Source of the DNA: Tangfeifania diversioriginum
Lineage (GTDB): Bacteria > Bacteroidota > Bacteroidia > Bacteroidales > Prolixibacteraceae
DNA: 64,000 bases
NCBI GenBank assembly: GCA_945873105.1
Contig: CAMCBW010000002.1
Coordinates: forward strand, 124,001-188,000
Direction: 5' to 3'
The position numbers and the translations under genes were made by a program. Position 1 is the stretch's first letter. Each line of letters begins with the position of its first letter. The notes below the pieces were generated by a model. The model searched no databases and was not told the DNA's origin. It was given only the letters and a program-made list of their open reading frames with translations. Shown piece after piece: positions 24,827-34,590 of this stretch.

Positions 24827-26422
24827 CTATTTTTTAGCAGGTTTAACATTCGGAACAGCACGGTTTACCATCGTAAGTCCTTCCGGCTTCATGGTCCAGT
24901 ATCTATTAACCATCTCTTCATCGTAGGTGTCGGTCGTATTGCTGACATCGCTCAGAATGGTTTTTAAGGATTCATCGAGGTAAACTGTCTTGCCAACAGG
25001 GATGCATATTTTAACACTGACACGCTGATTTCTCCAGCCTTTCGGAAGTAAGTAGGCTTTTGGGATGTTTATCAGCGAATCTTTAATCTGGTAGTTGTAA
25101 TTGATCTCGTCAGCATTTTGCTTTGCATTGCTGATGTTCAATCCCCTGGAAGTTTTGTTGACGACAAAATCAAAGTCATTGTTGTCACACTTTTCAATTT
25201 TGAGTTTTGGGAGGCCAATCATCACATCCTGACCATTGAGCGTTCCTATCCTGAAATTCTCGAAGTTAAAGTCGGGATCGACCAATTGATCCAGATCGGC
25301 ATCACTTAATCCTTGTTTGGCAGTCAAATAGAGCGTATCCGAGGTCGATTTTATTTGCTCGTGGTGTGAAACTGTGGACTGTTTGCTAAATTGGCCCAGT
25401 GTCCTGCTTCCACTAAAAAGGAGGATCAGAATCCCTATGATGAACAGACCTGCAAAGGCTGAACCAAAAATATGGTTGCTGGATTTGATCCTGAAGATCA
25501 TTTTTATACCTGCATAGATGAGCATGACCAGGGGTATTCCAATGACTAGCATGATCCCAATGGTCATCCAGGTGATGGAGGCTCCCGGGACGTGCAGAAA
25601 GTCCATAAAATTAATTCCATGGTTGAAAGGAAGGAGTCCCAGTACGGTATGCGAAGCAAAGAGTACTGCAAACAGTGTTATCAGCGCGACTACTCCCACA
25701 ATCAGGAAGGGAATTCCAAGAATTACCAGGAGGATTGTACCAAGGATCTTTAAAACAGCGACCAGGGTGTTTCCGACTTCGTTAACGCCGTTTCTGCCAT
25801 GGGCATAGGCAGGGGAGTTGCGGTAGTTGCGGAAATTTTCCCTTACATCCTGCATCTCCTCCTTGATAGATTTGGAGATATTGTCAATATTGACCACTTC
25901 TCCCTTCATCTCCAGACGTTGTGCGGTACTGGAGGCTTTTGGTACTACAATCCACAAGATCAGGTAGGCAAGTACTCCACTTCCGCCGACGAAGAAGATC
26001 AATACAAAGATGATGCGGATAATGACCGGATCCATGGAGAAGTAGGCACCCAACCCACTGCAAACACCCCCCAGGACTTTGTCTTCCGGATCCCGGTAAA
26101 GTCTTCTTCCTCCGGTATGGTAGAATTTTTTGCCCGAAATGTGGGTTTTTTCCTCCTCTTCATTGGAGATGGCCTCCGGTGTACCCATGATCACAATCAT
26201 CTCTTCTACATTGGCAAGATTGATGACCTCTCCGCCATTTTTGATCTTTTCGTTAAAGATCTCGGCAATCCGTGCTTCGATATCTTCGACAATCTCTTTG
26301 GCATCGCCGTCATTTCCGAAATGGCTGTTGATTTTGCTCAGATAGTTGAAGAGCTTTTCGTATGCATCATCATCGATGTGAAAAACAGATCCGCTCAGGT
26401 TGATGGTTAATGTCTTTTTCAT
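24827..26422 (-). CDS. PspC domain-containing membrane protein
   Basis: 531-residue inner-membrane protein. The N-terminal ~95 residues are a cytoplasmic helical segment (MKKTLTINLSGSVFHIDDDA). The PspC domain is at ~105-165 (RRLYRDPEDKVLGGVCSGLG, then AYLILWIVVPKA). Three or four transmembrane segments follow (~215-330), and then a ~200-residue C-terminal part predicted outside the membrane. PspC was first known as the envelope-stress transducer of the phage-shock system; the long Bacteroidota form usually lies beside a PadR regulator, as here. The specific signal is unknown. Confidence 0.92.
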   Translation of the reverse strand: MKKTLTINLSGSVFHIDDDAYEKLFNYLSKINSHFGNDGDAKEIVEDIEARIAEIFNEKIKNGGEVINLANVEEMIVIMGTPEAISNEEEEKTHISGKKFYHTGGRRLYRDPEDKVLGGVCSGLGAYFSMDPVIIRIIFVLIFFVGGSGVLAYLILWIVVPKASSTAQRLEMKGEVVNIDNISKSIKEEMQDVRENFRNYRNSPAYAHGRNGVNEVGNTLVAVLKILGTILLVILGIPFLIVGVVALITLFAVLFASHTVLGLLPFNHGINFMDFLHVPGASITWMTIGIMLVIGIPLVMLIYAGIKMIFRIKSSNHIFGSAFAGLFIIGILILLFSGSRTLGQFSKQSTVSHHEQIKSTSDTLYLTAKQGLSDADLDQLVDPDFNFENFRIGTLNGQDVMIGLPKLKIEKCDNNDFDFVVNKTSRGLNISNAKQNADEINYNYQIKDSLINIPKAYLLPKGWRNQRVSVKICIPVGKTVYLDESLKTILSDVSNTTDTYDEEMVNRYWTMKPEGLTMVNRAVPNVKPAKK

Positions 26423-26497
26423 TTTCTTGTTGTTTATCTTAGTTTCTATTTATTTTTATGTTTCATTTTGATTTGGCAACCCACCTTTGGGGCTTAC

Positions 26498-26545
26498 CCC
26501 TTATCCTTTATCCTTTACCCTTTACCCTTTATCCTTTATCCTTAT
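26498..26545. repeat. Heptamer array (CCTTTAT family) overlapping the padR 3' end
   Basis: Seven tandem units of cctttat/cctttac. The last five codons and stop of the PadR gene are read from the array's lower strand. The same heptamer, in another phase, forms the 16-copy array at 54.6 kb. Confidence 0.9.
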
Positions 26546-26864
26546 TTTTCAGTTGCTGAATGGCATCCACCAGTTCCGACCAGGAGATTTCCAACTCTGA
26601 AAGGAATGTTTTGCCTACCTCTGTCAGTTCGTAATATTTTCTGGGTGGCCCCTGAAGCGACTCTTCCCACCGGTAGGAGAGATATTCGTCATTTTTCAGA
26701 CGGGTTAGCAATGGGTAGAGGGTTCCTTCCACAACGATCATTTGTGCTGCCTTGAGTTCACCGATGATGTCTGAAGCATACAACGGTTTTTTGGAGAGTA
26801 TCAGGAGAATGCAGTACTCCAGGATACCTTTCCGCATCTGCGCTTTTGAATTGTCTATGTTCAT
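26529..26864 (-). CDS. PadR family transcriptional regulator
   Basis: Winged-helix repressor, 111 residues. LEYCILLILSKKPLYASDIIGEL and VVEGTLYPLLTRLKNDEYLSYRWEE are the PadR wing and recognition helices. It heads the operon PadR-PspC-DUF4252 on the minus strand with ~106 bases to the PspC gene. The palindrome in its promoter (26980-27004) is its probable operator, implying autoregulation. The C-terminal tail Asn-Lys-Asp-Lys-Gly is encoded by repeat units rather than by conserved sequence. Confidence 0.93.
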   Translation of the reverse strand: MNIDNSKAQMRKGILEYCILLILSKKPLYASDIIGELKAAQMIVVEGTLYPLLTRLKNDEYLSYRWEESLQGPPRKYYELTEVGKTFLSELEISWSELVDAIQQLKNKDKG

Positions 26865-26960
26865 TTGGTTTCAATTTTTACTGTTTCACAATTGAAATTG
26901 ACTACTTTTTGTCTAATAGGTATTACCATGGTACATTCCATTACACTGAAGTAGGTGATG

Positions 26961-26968
26961 CAAATATA
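26961..26968 (-). promoter_or_regulatory. Promoter (-7 element) of the padR-pspC operon
   Basis: Read on the minus strand this is TATATTTG, an exact TAnnTTTG. A TTG in the spacer of the palindrome lies 21 bases upstream of it, a plausible -33 element. Transcription would start about 90 bases before the padR ATG. Confidence 0.65.
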
Positions 26969-26979
26969 TATATTTATTT

Positions 26980-27004
26980 TAGTACTATGCAAGACATAGT
27001 ACTA
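26980..27004. promoter_or_regulatory. Palindromic operator, probable PadR binding site
   Basis: Perfect inverted repeat of 10 bases (tagtactatg and catagtacta) around a five-base spacer. It covers the presumed -33 position of the padR promoter, so binding would block RNA polymerase. The position and symmetry fit autorepression by the dimeric PadR protein. Confidence 0.75.
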
Positions 27005-27305
27005 GAAATTTGTAAATATTTTCAGATGTGTAATTAAGTATCAGAAATAGAGCGTAATAAAGAATTAAATTAGTTTTTGGTTCTGGTCTTATTTTTTTTA
27101 TTTCCTCCAAAAATCATCCATTATTTATTTTTTCCCATTTGGAAAATTTGAAATTATGGCTTGTTTTGGGTTAAAAGCGGGGGAGTATTTTCTCGGGTGA
27201 GATTGTTGGCACGATTGAAATGAATGCTAACTTTGGAATTGTATTTTTTTGAGTTTGGAAAATAGCGATATTAAAATTCCCTCTTATTTATAAAATTTTA
27301 AATCT

Positions 27306-30300
27306 ATGCCTGTAAAAAACCACCATGGAATGATTTTTTTGAGCAGGTTAGTTTTTAGTGCGGCAATTTTTTTTCTGGCAGGATATAAGTGTCCAGGATC
27401 GCCAGGATTGCACCTTACCAACATTACGGTAAAGGATGGTTTATCAAACCTGAATGTTACCTCAGTAACACAGGATCATTTGGGTTACATCTGGGTAGCC
27501 ACCATGCGTGGATTAAACCGCTTCAACGGAAGTGAATTCACACACTATTTTTACAATCCCAAAGACAGCAACTCGATCAATTCAAACCATCTGAATACCA
27601 TTCTATGTACTGGTAATGGTTTAATCTATGTCGGATCAACCAATGGACTCAATGTGTACGATGAAAAGCTCGATATTTTTGAAAATCCGTTCCCTGTATT
27701 AAACAGCACGAATATTTCTTCATTGACCGAAAAGAATGATTTCGTGTACATCACCACCTTGAACAAGATTTTAAGGTTTAATCCATCTGGAGGAAAACTG
27801 GAAGAGATCGGAAAAAACCTTTCTGCTCACCTTATTATCAACAGGCTATTTTTTGATAATGTTGGGAAACTTTGGTGCTGCTTTGATAATGCTTCGCAAA
27901 TAGCTTGTTACGATGAGCAAAACGATGTTTTTGATTTTTATCAATTGCCATTCAGTCAGGAATATAAATCCAACAATTCAGTCAAATCCTTTTTCCAGAT
28001 ATCCGGTGAACTGCTGATCTTGTCAACAAAGAAGGGCGTTTTTTATTTCGATATCAAACAAAAGAAATTTGTTATTCCCAGCGATTATTCAACACTTAGC
28101 AAAGGACTGGAGGGAACGGAGATCTGGTTTGTGATGGAAAAGGAACCACAGGTATATTGGATTGGAACCTACAGATCGGGCATTTATGTTTATGATAAAA
28201 CTAAGAATACACTGAAGCGGCATTTCTTGAGTGATGTCTCTTCCGAAATACACTCCAATACCTATCTGGACTATTTTACCGACCGCCTTGGCAATGTTTG
28301 GCTGGCCTCTTTTGATGCAGGACTGGATGTCTGTTACAAGCAGGCAAAGAATTTCAACTTTGATCCGGTGCTGAATCAGATCACCGGAAATATTTTTGTT
28401 ACAGGAATAGCCCAGGATAAAACAGACAAATTGGTCATCGCCACCCGCGAAAACGGATTTTATGTTTATGATCCAGAGAAAAAAAGCCATCAAAATTATA
28501 ACCTGCACAACAGTAAGTTGAGCTATCCCTACATCAGGAGTATTTATGTAGATTCTATCAATCATTACTGGATTGGGCACCATTACGGCATGCAACTTTT
28601 TTTCCCGGAGAGCCGAACCTTTAAATCTTTGGCCATACCCGAACCCAATAATGGTGTTGTCACGATTCTTCAGGCAGGGAAACGGGTTTTTGTCGGAACA
28701 GACAGGCAAGGGTTGTTAATTTTTGATTTGGACGGGAAGTTGATACAACAGCTGGAAAACTATGGAAATAATATTACAAAAATCGTCAGGCTAAATCTGG
28801 ATGAAATATTGTTCAGCAGTTTTGGAGCGGGGATTTTCATAATGAATTTAAACACTTTAGCAACTCAAAAACTGGACTTGAAAATAGGAGGAGCTCCTTC
28901 GGGGAGTGATAATTCGGTTACCCTGCATTGTCAGGACGGCCAGCATTTGTGGCTTGGAACTTACAATTTTGGGTTGTTCTTTTATGACCTTGCGACCAGG
29001 GAATTCAGAAATTTCAGTGTGTCAGAGGGATTGCCAAGCAGCGATATTGTTGGTATCGAAGAAGATGAGAGTAGAAATCTTTGGCTGAGTACCTCCTATG
29101 GATTGGCGCGGTTCAGTACGGCAGATAACAGTGTGCAGACCTATTTCGTGAACGATGGAATCCTGAATTATCAATTCCATGAAAAAGCCTCTTTCAAAGC
29201 CAGGGATGGCGTCATCTACTTTGGGGGGAATTCAGGCCTTACCTATTTTCTCCCTTCAGAGATGTATGTTGGAGGAACGGAAGCACCTGAAATTATTCTT
29301 GAAAAATTGTTTCTTCAGAATAAACTGGTAGTACCGCAAGAGAAGGGAAGTACGCTTAAGCAGGCCCTTCAGCACACCCGTGAGATCACTTTTACGCACA
29401 AGGACAAACTTTTCAGTATCGAGTACGTGGGACTGGACTTTCTTTCATCCGGAGCATTGCAGTATTATTACATGCTGGATGGATTTGACAAGGAGTGGTA
29501 CAATATTGGAAATCAACGCAGGGTCACCTATTCCAATCTCTCGCGAGGCACCTATGTTTTTAAGGTGAAAGCCAAAAACCGATCCGGAGAGTGGACGAAG
29601 AATCAGGCGGAATTGGTGATTCATGTGAAACCAGCCCCATGGTTTTCATACCTTGCATGGACCATTTATTTTCTCATCCTCGCTTCGATTGCCATTGTCA
29701 TTGTCAGGTTGCGAATAAAAACCTTCATTTACAAGAAAAATCTTGAAAATGAGCATTATGAACATCTGAGAGAGCGTGAAATCAATGGGATGAAGCAGAA
29801 ATTCTTTACCAATATCTCGCATGAACTACGTACCCCCCTTACTTTAATTTATGGCTTGGTTACACAACTTTCGCAACAGGAAAAATTAAGTCCGAAACTA
29901 AAGGATTATATCCAGAGTCTGGATATGAATGTCAACAGGCTTTTAAAACTGATTAACCAGTTGCTGACGTTCAAAAAAATAGAGAGTGAGTCGCTGACAT
30001 TGTGGCTGGAAAATGAAAACATCAATGAAGTAATCCTGCAAATTGTCGGTCTGTTCAGCTTGTATGCCAAAGAAAAGGAGATAAGAATCGACGTAATGGA
30101 AGAGAACAGTTATATTTTCTGTTTTGACAAGGACAAATTGGAGAAGATTTTAAGTAACCTCCTTTCGAATGCGATAAAGCATACCGACAAAGGGGGAAAA
30201 ATAGAGGTCGTAATCAGGAAGATATCGGGAGAGAAGGTAAGATTGCAGTATGCAAAGAGTGAGGATGTTAAAATTGAGGAGTATGTTGAAATATGTGTGA

Positions 30301-31415
30301 CAGACGATGGAACTGGGATTGAGGAAAAGGATTGGGATACCATATTTAACCGTTACAAGCAAATTGAATCTGACGGGAGAATTCAGCCTGATTATTCAGG
30401 AACTGGCATCGGGCTTAACTTTACAAAATCATTAATTGAACTTCACAAGGGAAAAATCAGGATGGAAAGCAAAGTGGGGCATGGTACTGCTTTTTCATTC
30501 GTACTGCCCTATGATCAATCGGTTTATGAACCAGGCGATTTTGCTGACCTTAACAGATCTGAGGCAAGCAAAATTGTTGTGAGCAACTTCATTTCCGTGA
30601 ATGATGCTGAATCCTTGAGAGACATTGAAATTCAGCCGGATTTTGAAAAAACGGTCCTTGTTGTGGAGGATGACCTTCATTTGAACAAATTTTTGGTGAA
30701 CAGCATAAAGAAATATTACAATGTCATTTCTTCCCACGACGGGGAGGCCGGCTTGAAACTTATCAATCAGTATCTTCCCGATATTGTGATCTCAGATGTT
30801 ATGATGCCAAAAATAGATGGGTTTGAACTGACAAAAAAAATCAAGGAAAACAAGGAGCTTTGCCATCTTCCGGTGATACTGCTAACCTCCAAGAGTGAGA
30901 CCTCCAGTCAGATCGAAGGGTTGCAATCCGGTGCTGATTTTTATATTGCAAAGCCATTTAACCTCAATTTTCTCTTATCAGCCATCGAAAGTCAACTAAA
31001 GAACCGTAAAAGAATTCAGGAAATGTTCATGGGTGGGATGATACCAAATCTCAACAAGTTGGATATAAATCAGTTGGATTTGAATTTCCTTAGAAAATTA
31101 AATCAAATTCTTGAAAAGGAGTTGTCCAATACAGATCTTGATATTTCTCATTTGGCCAAGAGTCTGAACATGGGGAGGTCCAGTTTTTACCGCAAATTTT
31201 TAAGTCTGACCAGTCTTTCACCTGTTTCCTACATCCGGAAGTTCAGGATCAACAAGTCGGTGGAGTTGATGGCAAGCGGAAATTACTCCTTGAGTGAAAT
31301 TAGTGATATGACGGGCTTCAGCTCACAGTCTTATTTCAGTACGGCTTTCCGTCAAGAGAAAAATGTAACTCCCTCAGAATATATGAGTTCCAATTCAAAT
31401 GCCAGGGTAAAATAA
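27306..31415 (+). CDS. Hybrid two-component system (HTCS) sensor-regulator
   Basis: One-protein signalling system that controls a polysaccharide utilization locus. After an N-terminal hydrophobic segment come two periplasmic seven-bladed propellers of Reg_prop repeats (~30-680; LGYIWVATMRGLNRFNG, NLWLSTSYGLARF). A Y_Y_Y domain (~690-770) and one transmembrane helix (~780-805) follow. The cytoplasmic part has HisKA with NISHELRTPLT (phospho-His ~838), HATPase (~935-1060, GTGIGLNFTKSL), and a receiver with phospho-Asp in VISDVMMPKIDG (~1162). It ends with an AraC-type HTH (~1275-1365). 1369 residues and all catalytic motifs are intact. It probably binds an oligosaccharide and activates the downstream susCD genes. 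Confidence 0.95.
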   Translation: MPVKNHHGMIFLSRLVFSAAIFFLAGYKCPGSPGLHLTNITVKDGLSNLNVTSVTQDHLGYIWVATMRGLNRFNGSEFTHYFYNPKDSNSINSNHLNTILCTGNGLIYVGSTNGLNVYDEKLDIFENPFPVLNSTNISSLTEKNDFVYITTLNKILRFNPSGGKLEEIGKNLSAHLIINRLFFDNVGKLWCCFDNASQIACYDEQNDVFDFYQLPFSQEYKSNNSVKSFFQISGELLILSTKKGVFYFDIKQKKFVIPSDYSTLSKGLEGTEIWFVMEKEPQVYWIGTYRSGIYVYDKTKNTLKRHFLSDVSSEIHSNTYLDYFTDRLGNVWLASFDAGLDVCYKQAKNFNFDPVLNQITGNIFVTGIAQDKTDKLVIATRENGFYVYDPEKKSHQNYNLHNSKLSYPYIRSIYVDSINHYWIGHHYGMQLFFPESRTFKSLAIPEPNNGVVTILQAGKRVFVGTDRQGLLIFDLDGKLIQQLENYGNNITKIVRLNLDEILFSSFGAGIFIMNLNTLATQKLDLKIGGAPSGSDNSVTLHCQDGQHLWLGTYNFGLFFYDLATREFRNFSVSEGLPSSDIVGIEEDESRNLWLSTSYGLARFSTADNSVQTYFVNDGILNYQFHEKASFKARDGVIYFGGNSGLTYFLPSEMYVGGTEAPEIILEKLFLQNKLVVPQEKGSTLKQALQHTREITFTHKDKLFSIEYVGLDFLSSGALQYYYMLDGFDKEWYNIGNQRRVTYSNLSRGTYVFKVKAKNRSGEWTKNQAELVIHVKPAPWFSYLAWTIYFLILASIAIVIVRLRIKTFIYKKNLENEHYEHLREREINGMKQKFFTNISHELRTPLTLIYGLVTQLSQQEKLSPKLKDYIQSLDMNVNRLLKLINQLLTFKKIESESLTLWLENENINEVILQIVGLFSLYAKEKEIRIDVMEENSYIFCFDKDKLEKILSNLLSNAIKHTDKGGKIEVVIRKISGEKVRLQYAKSEDVKIEEYVEICVTDDGTGIEEKDWDTIFNRYKQIESDGRIQPDYSGTGIGLNFTKSLIELHKGKIRMESKVGHGTAFSFVLPYDQSVYEPGDFADLNRSEASKIVVSNFISVNDAESLRDIEIQPDFEKTVLVVEDDLHLNKFLVNSIKKYYNVISSHDGEAGLKLINQYLPDIVISDVMMPKIDGFELTKKIKENKELCHLPVILLTSKSETSSQIEGLQSGADFYIAKPFNLNFLLSAIESQLKNRKRIQEMFMGGMIPNLNKLDINQLDLNFLRKLNQILEKELSNTDLDISHLAKSLNMGRSSFYRKFLSLTSLSPVSYIRKFRINKSVELMASGNYSLSEISDMTGFSSQSYFSTAFRQEKNVTPSEYMSSNSNARVK

Positions 31416-31424
31416 TTAAATATC

Positions 31425-32684
31425 ATGAAGAACTCTTTGATTTTTTTTGTGCTTGCAGCCTGGGTTATTTGCCAGACTACATTGGTTTATGCAGCACCTC
31501 AGGTAAAGGAACCTTCTGCAAAAGCGATTTCACCTGACGACGGACATTATTATTGGTTTGGATATTATGATAAGTTATTGTCTGATCCCAAAGATCGTTA
31601 TGTGTTGGCGATGCGCACAAGTTTTGAGCACCGAACCCCTACTGCGGAGGATGTTATCCAGGTTGGTATGATCGATCTAAAAAGGGGAAACCGCTGGACC
31701 AAACTTGGTGAGACCAAGGCCTGGGGCTGGCAACAAGGGTGTATGCTGCAATTTGTTCCCGGATCATCGGAGGAGGTAATTTGGAATGACAGGGAGGGAG
31801 ATCATTTTGTATCCCATATTGTCAATATTAAAACCATGAAGGTTCGCACACTTTCAATGCCTGTTTATACCCTTTCACCCGATGGGCAAACAGCACTAGG
31901 ACTGGATTTTGCCAGGCTGCAGATCCGTCGGCCCGGTTATGGATATGTTGGTGTAATTGATAAGACATTGAATGTTCAGGCACCAGAGAGCACTGGAATT
32001 TATCGTATAAATCTTCAATCCGGTGAGTCGAAATTGTTGATAACACCAGCGAAAATTGTCGGAATTCCAATGGAGGGTGTTGATTTTCAGAAATTTTACC
32101 ATTGGTTTAACCACCTTTTGATTAGTCCTGACGGATCACGCTTTATCTTTCTTCATCGTTGGCAATCAAAGCCAAATGGCAGTTTCGATACCCGGATGTT
32201 TACTGCAAATATGGACGGTAATGATTTGTTTGTTCTTGACGGCTCCGGGAAAACATCCCATTTTATCTGGAGAGACAACGATCATGTTACCATGTTCACC
32301 CAACCGGTTGGGATGAAGGAGCGCTTCTATTTGTTCAGGGACCAGTCAAATGAATTTGGAGTCATAGGAGAGGAGCTCATGCCCAGAAACGGACATTGTA
32401 CCTATGTGCCTGGAACGAAAAATGAATGGATTTTAAACGATACTTATCCTGAAACAAGTGCCCGATTGCAAACATTGTATCTTTACCATGTACCTACAAA
32501 TCGGAAAGTTGTACTGGGTAAATTCCACTCCCCATCCGTGTACAATAACGCTGAATGGCGCTGTGATTTACATCCATGGTCCTCAAGAGACGGCAAAAAG
32601 GTGTTTTTTGAATCTCCGCACGAGGGAAAGGGTAGAAGAGTATACATGATCGATATTTCCGAAATAATTGGCAATGAGCAATAG
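31425..32684 (+). CDS. Secreted beta-propeller protein of unknown function (possible lyase)
   Basis: 419 residues with a signal peptide ending VYAAPQ. No family is named with certainty. The body has repeated strands typical of a propeller (MIDLKRGNRWTKLGE, HLLISPDGSRFIFLHRW). Clustered aromatic, His and acidic residues (GYYDKL, FEHRTP, NGHCTYVPG) recall the oligogalacturonate-lyase-like propellers that occur in polysaccharide loci. It starts nine bases after the HTCS gene and is followed by a GH30-like gene, so a role in breaking the same glycan is likely. A non-catalytic binding propeller is the alternative. Confidence 0.6.
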   Translation: MKNSLIFFVLAAWVICQTTLVYAAPQVKEPSAKAISPDDGHYYWFGYYDKLLSDPKDRYVLAMRTSFEHRTPTAEDVIQVGMIDLKRGNRWTKLGETKAWGWQQGCMLQFVPGSSEEVIWNDREGDHFVSHIVNIKTMKVRTLSMPVYTLSPDGQTALGLDFARLQIRRPGYGYVGVIDKTLNVQAPESTGIYRINLQSGESKLLITPAKIVGIPMEGVDFQKFYHWFNHLLISPDGSRFIFLHRWQSKPNGSFDTRMFTANMDGNDLFVLDGSGKTSHFIWRDNDHVTMFTQPVGMKERFYLFRDQSNEFGVIGEELMPRNGHCTYVPGTKNEWILNDTYPETSARLQTLYLYHVPTNRKVVLGKFHSPSVYNNAEWRCDLHPWSSRDGKKVFFESPHEGKGRRVYMIDISEIIGNEQ

Positions 32685-32709
32685 AAACTTCTCCATAAAT
32701 CTGAAAAAT

Positions 32710-34590
32710 ATGAGATTCTTGCTGATTTCTCTCCTTTTATGTTTTCCGGTTCTCTTTGCAAGTGGTCAACAAAGTTGGCCCATGGTTATTGTGAAGGAGG
32801 TCCAACTGAACGGAAACAAGGTGGATCCCGGCGATGGATTTGAAAAATCTTCCGATTTCTCCATTGGAGAGGAAAAAATAAAAATTTGGGGAGGGGCAGA
32901 TCAATACGCTGCTGTTTACCCCGAGGAGATGCTTCCGGCATTTTTTGTCCGAACCCTTCAGTTCAAGGATTTACCCCCCGAAGATGGTACTTTTGAGTGG
33001 ATTTTTACCGGCTCCAAAGGTGGTATAACGATTAAAATCAATCGGGAAGAGATAGTTCTTATACAACGTTACTATGATTCTTTTGGCTTCAATGAGGTCA
33101 ATGTTGAAACGGGAAAGATAAAAGTTGATCGGTATCCACAAAAGAATTTCATTGAGACAAAGACAAAATATTTTGGTAAGATATCCGCGATTAGTTTTGA
33201 ATCCAATTCGAATTTACTGGTAAAACTGAAGGTTAATGATGAATTGATCGTTCAACTGCCCTGTTTATTCGATTTGACCCGCCATCAACTGAAATATGCA
33301 GGAAAAGGGACCATTGCTGGAACGATCTTCCGGCCCCGTCAAGGAGAAAAAGTTCACATTAGAATTAATCCCGCCAGGGAATTTCAGGAGATCCTTGGAT
33401 TTGGTGGAATATTGTCACCCTCTGCCTATTGGACTTTAAACAAGGCAGGCAAAGAGAAATGGTGGAATCTTATTAAGGAATACAACCTGCTTCTGCAACG
33501 TGAATATCCCACGAGTGGCCGGCTTAAGTCCGATTTCAGCAACTGGGACGATCCTGCCTATTTGGTGCCACATTATTACGGAGATAACTTTCCAAATGGA
33601 GAACTAACCGATTTTGATTATGTAAAAAAAATCAGGGCTCTCGGAGGGATAGACATATTTGAGTTTTGGACTCTGCCAGGATTCATGTATGAAAATGGAA
33701 AACTCAATTGCCAAAAATATGCGGAGGCCATGGTCAGCTATTGCAAGACATCGGTTAAAAAGACCGGCAAAGCACCTGAAATAGTAGGGATTCAGAATGA
33801 GGTAAGGCAGACTCCTGAGACCTGGCGTGATATGACCATAAGTTTGCGCCAGCAACTGGATGCCAATGGGTTCAAAAACATTAAAATTCATGCGCATAAT
33901 CCGGGAACTTTGAAAGATGGAATAGGCGCTGTCAGGAGTTTCCAGCAATACCCGGGAGTATGGGAAAAACTGGACTTTGCAGCTACCAATCTGTATGATT
34001 ATCAGAGTTCAATATTCTCACCGGATGATTATGACAAGAGGATAGCGGATTTCAATAACCTGGTGGGGAAAAAGCCTTTCATTTCCACCGAGATCTGCAT
34101 AAATGCTCCTTTTCTTCAAACGGATGCCTACAAAATTGCCTTTTCGTATGGGATGTTGTACCATAAAAACATGGCTCAGCTGAACGCCATTGCCATCATG
34201 TATTGCTGGACTTTACTGGATTATACACAGCCTTCATTCGCTTCCACACGTACTTTGTTTACCCTGGACCATGCCAATGATATGCAACCTGTTGCTTCAG
34301 GATTTCAGCTCAGGACTTTTGGTGCATTCAGTCGTCACATACGCAAGGGGATGAAGAGAGTCGAAGTGTTTCAGGAATCTTCACCATTGCTGGTTACTGC
34401 ATATGCGGATCGAAAAAACAAAACTGTGGTTGTCCTTAACCCAACCACAAGGCCAGTTGCATTTGATATTCAGTGGAATACAAGCAATTTCAGAGGTGTG
34501 GAGCGAACTAGTTCCTATCACAGCAATCAAAATGTTAAAGTTTCCGAAACAATTGTTGTTGAACCAGGTGAAATTCTGACCTTTTATTAA
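32710..34590 (+). CDS. GH30-like glycoside hydrolase with an extra N-terminal domain
   Basis: Predicted retaining glycoside hydrolase, 626 residues, with a signal peptide (MRFLLISLLLCFPVLFASGQ). Residues ~20-215 are a beta-rich domain not assigned. The TIM-barrel starts ~225 (EFQEILGFGGILSPSAYW, the typical GH30 entry). Candidate acid/base is Glu in VGIQNEVRQ (~362) and nucleophile Glu in PFISTEICINA (~461). The C-terminal beta-domain ends with KNKTVVVLNPT. The ATG at 32710 is chosen for the signal peptide; an earlier ATG overlaps the preceding stop. Substrate unknown. Confidence 0.8.
   Translation: MRFLLISLLLCFPVLFASGQQSWPMVIVKEVQLNGNKVDPGDGFEKSSDFSIGEEKIKIWGGADQYAAVYPEEMLPAFFVRTLQFKDLPPEDGTFEWIFTGSKGGITIKINREEIVLIQRYYDSFGFNEVNVETGKIKVDRYPQKNFIETKTKYFGKISAISFESNSNLLVKLKVNDELIVQLPCLFDLTRHQLKYAGKGTIAGTIFRPRQGEKVHIRINPAREFQEILGFGGILSPSAYWTLNKAGKEKWWNLIKEYNLLLQREYPTSGRLKSDFSNWDDPAYLVPHYYGDNFPNGELTDFDYVKKIRALGGIDIFEFWTLPGFMYENGKLNCQKYAEAMVSYCKTSVKKTGKAPEIVGIQNEVRQTPETWRDMTISLRQQLDANGFKNIKIHAHNPGTLKDGIGAVRSFQQYPGVWEKLDFAATNLYDYQSSIFSPDDYDKRIADFNNLVGKKPFISTEICINAPFLQTDAYKIAFSYGMLYHKNMAQLNAIAIMYCWTLLDYTQPSFASTRTLFTLDHANDMQPVASGFQLRTFGAFSRHIRKGMKRVEVFQESSPLLVTAYADRKNKTVVVLNPTTRPVAFDIQWNTSNFRGVERTSSYHSNQNVKVSETIVVEPGEILTFY

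Larger units (their letters stand above)
26865..27305. other. Divergent spacer between the padR operon and the HTCS sensor gene
   Basis: A 441-base AT-rich spacer without a gene. Its left 140 bases hold the padR promoter and operator. No clear TAnnTTTG element was found for the HTCS gene in the right part, which carries runs of T and A only. Confidence 0.6.

Noticed and set aside
25799-26410. A 203-codon plus-strand frame opposite the PspC gene
   Set aside because: Mirror of the PspC coding sequence, with no signal of its own.
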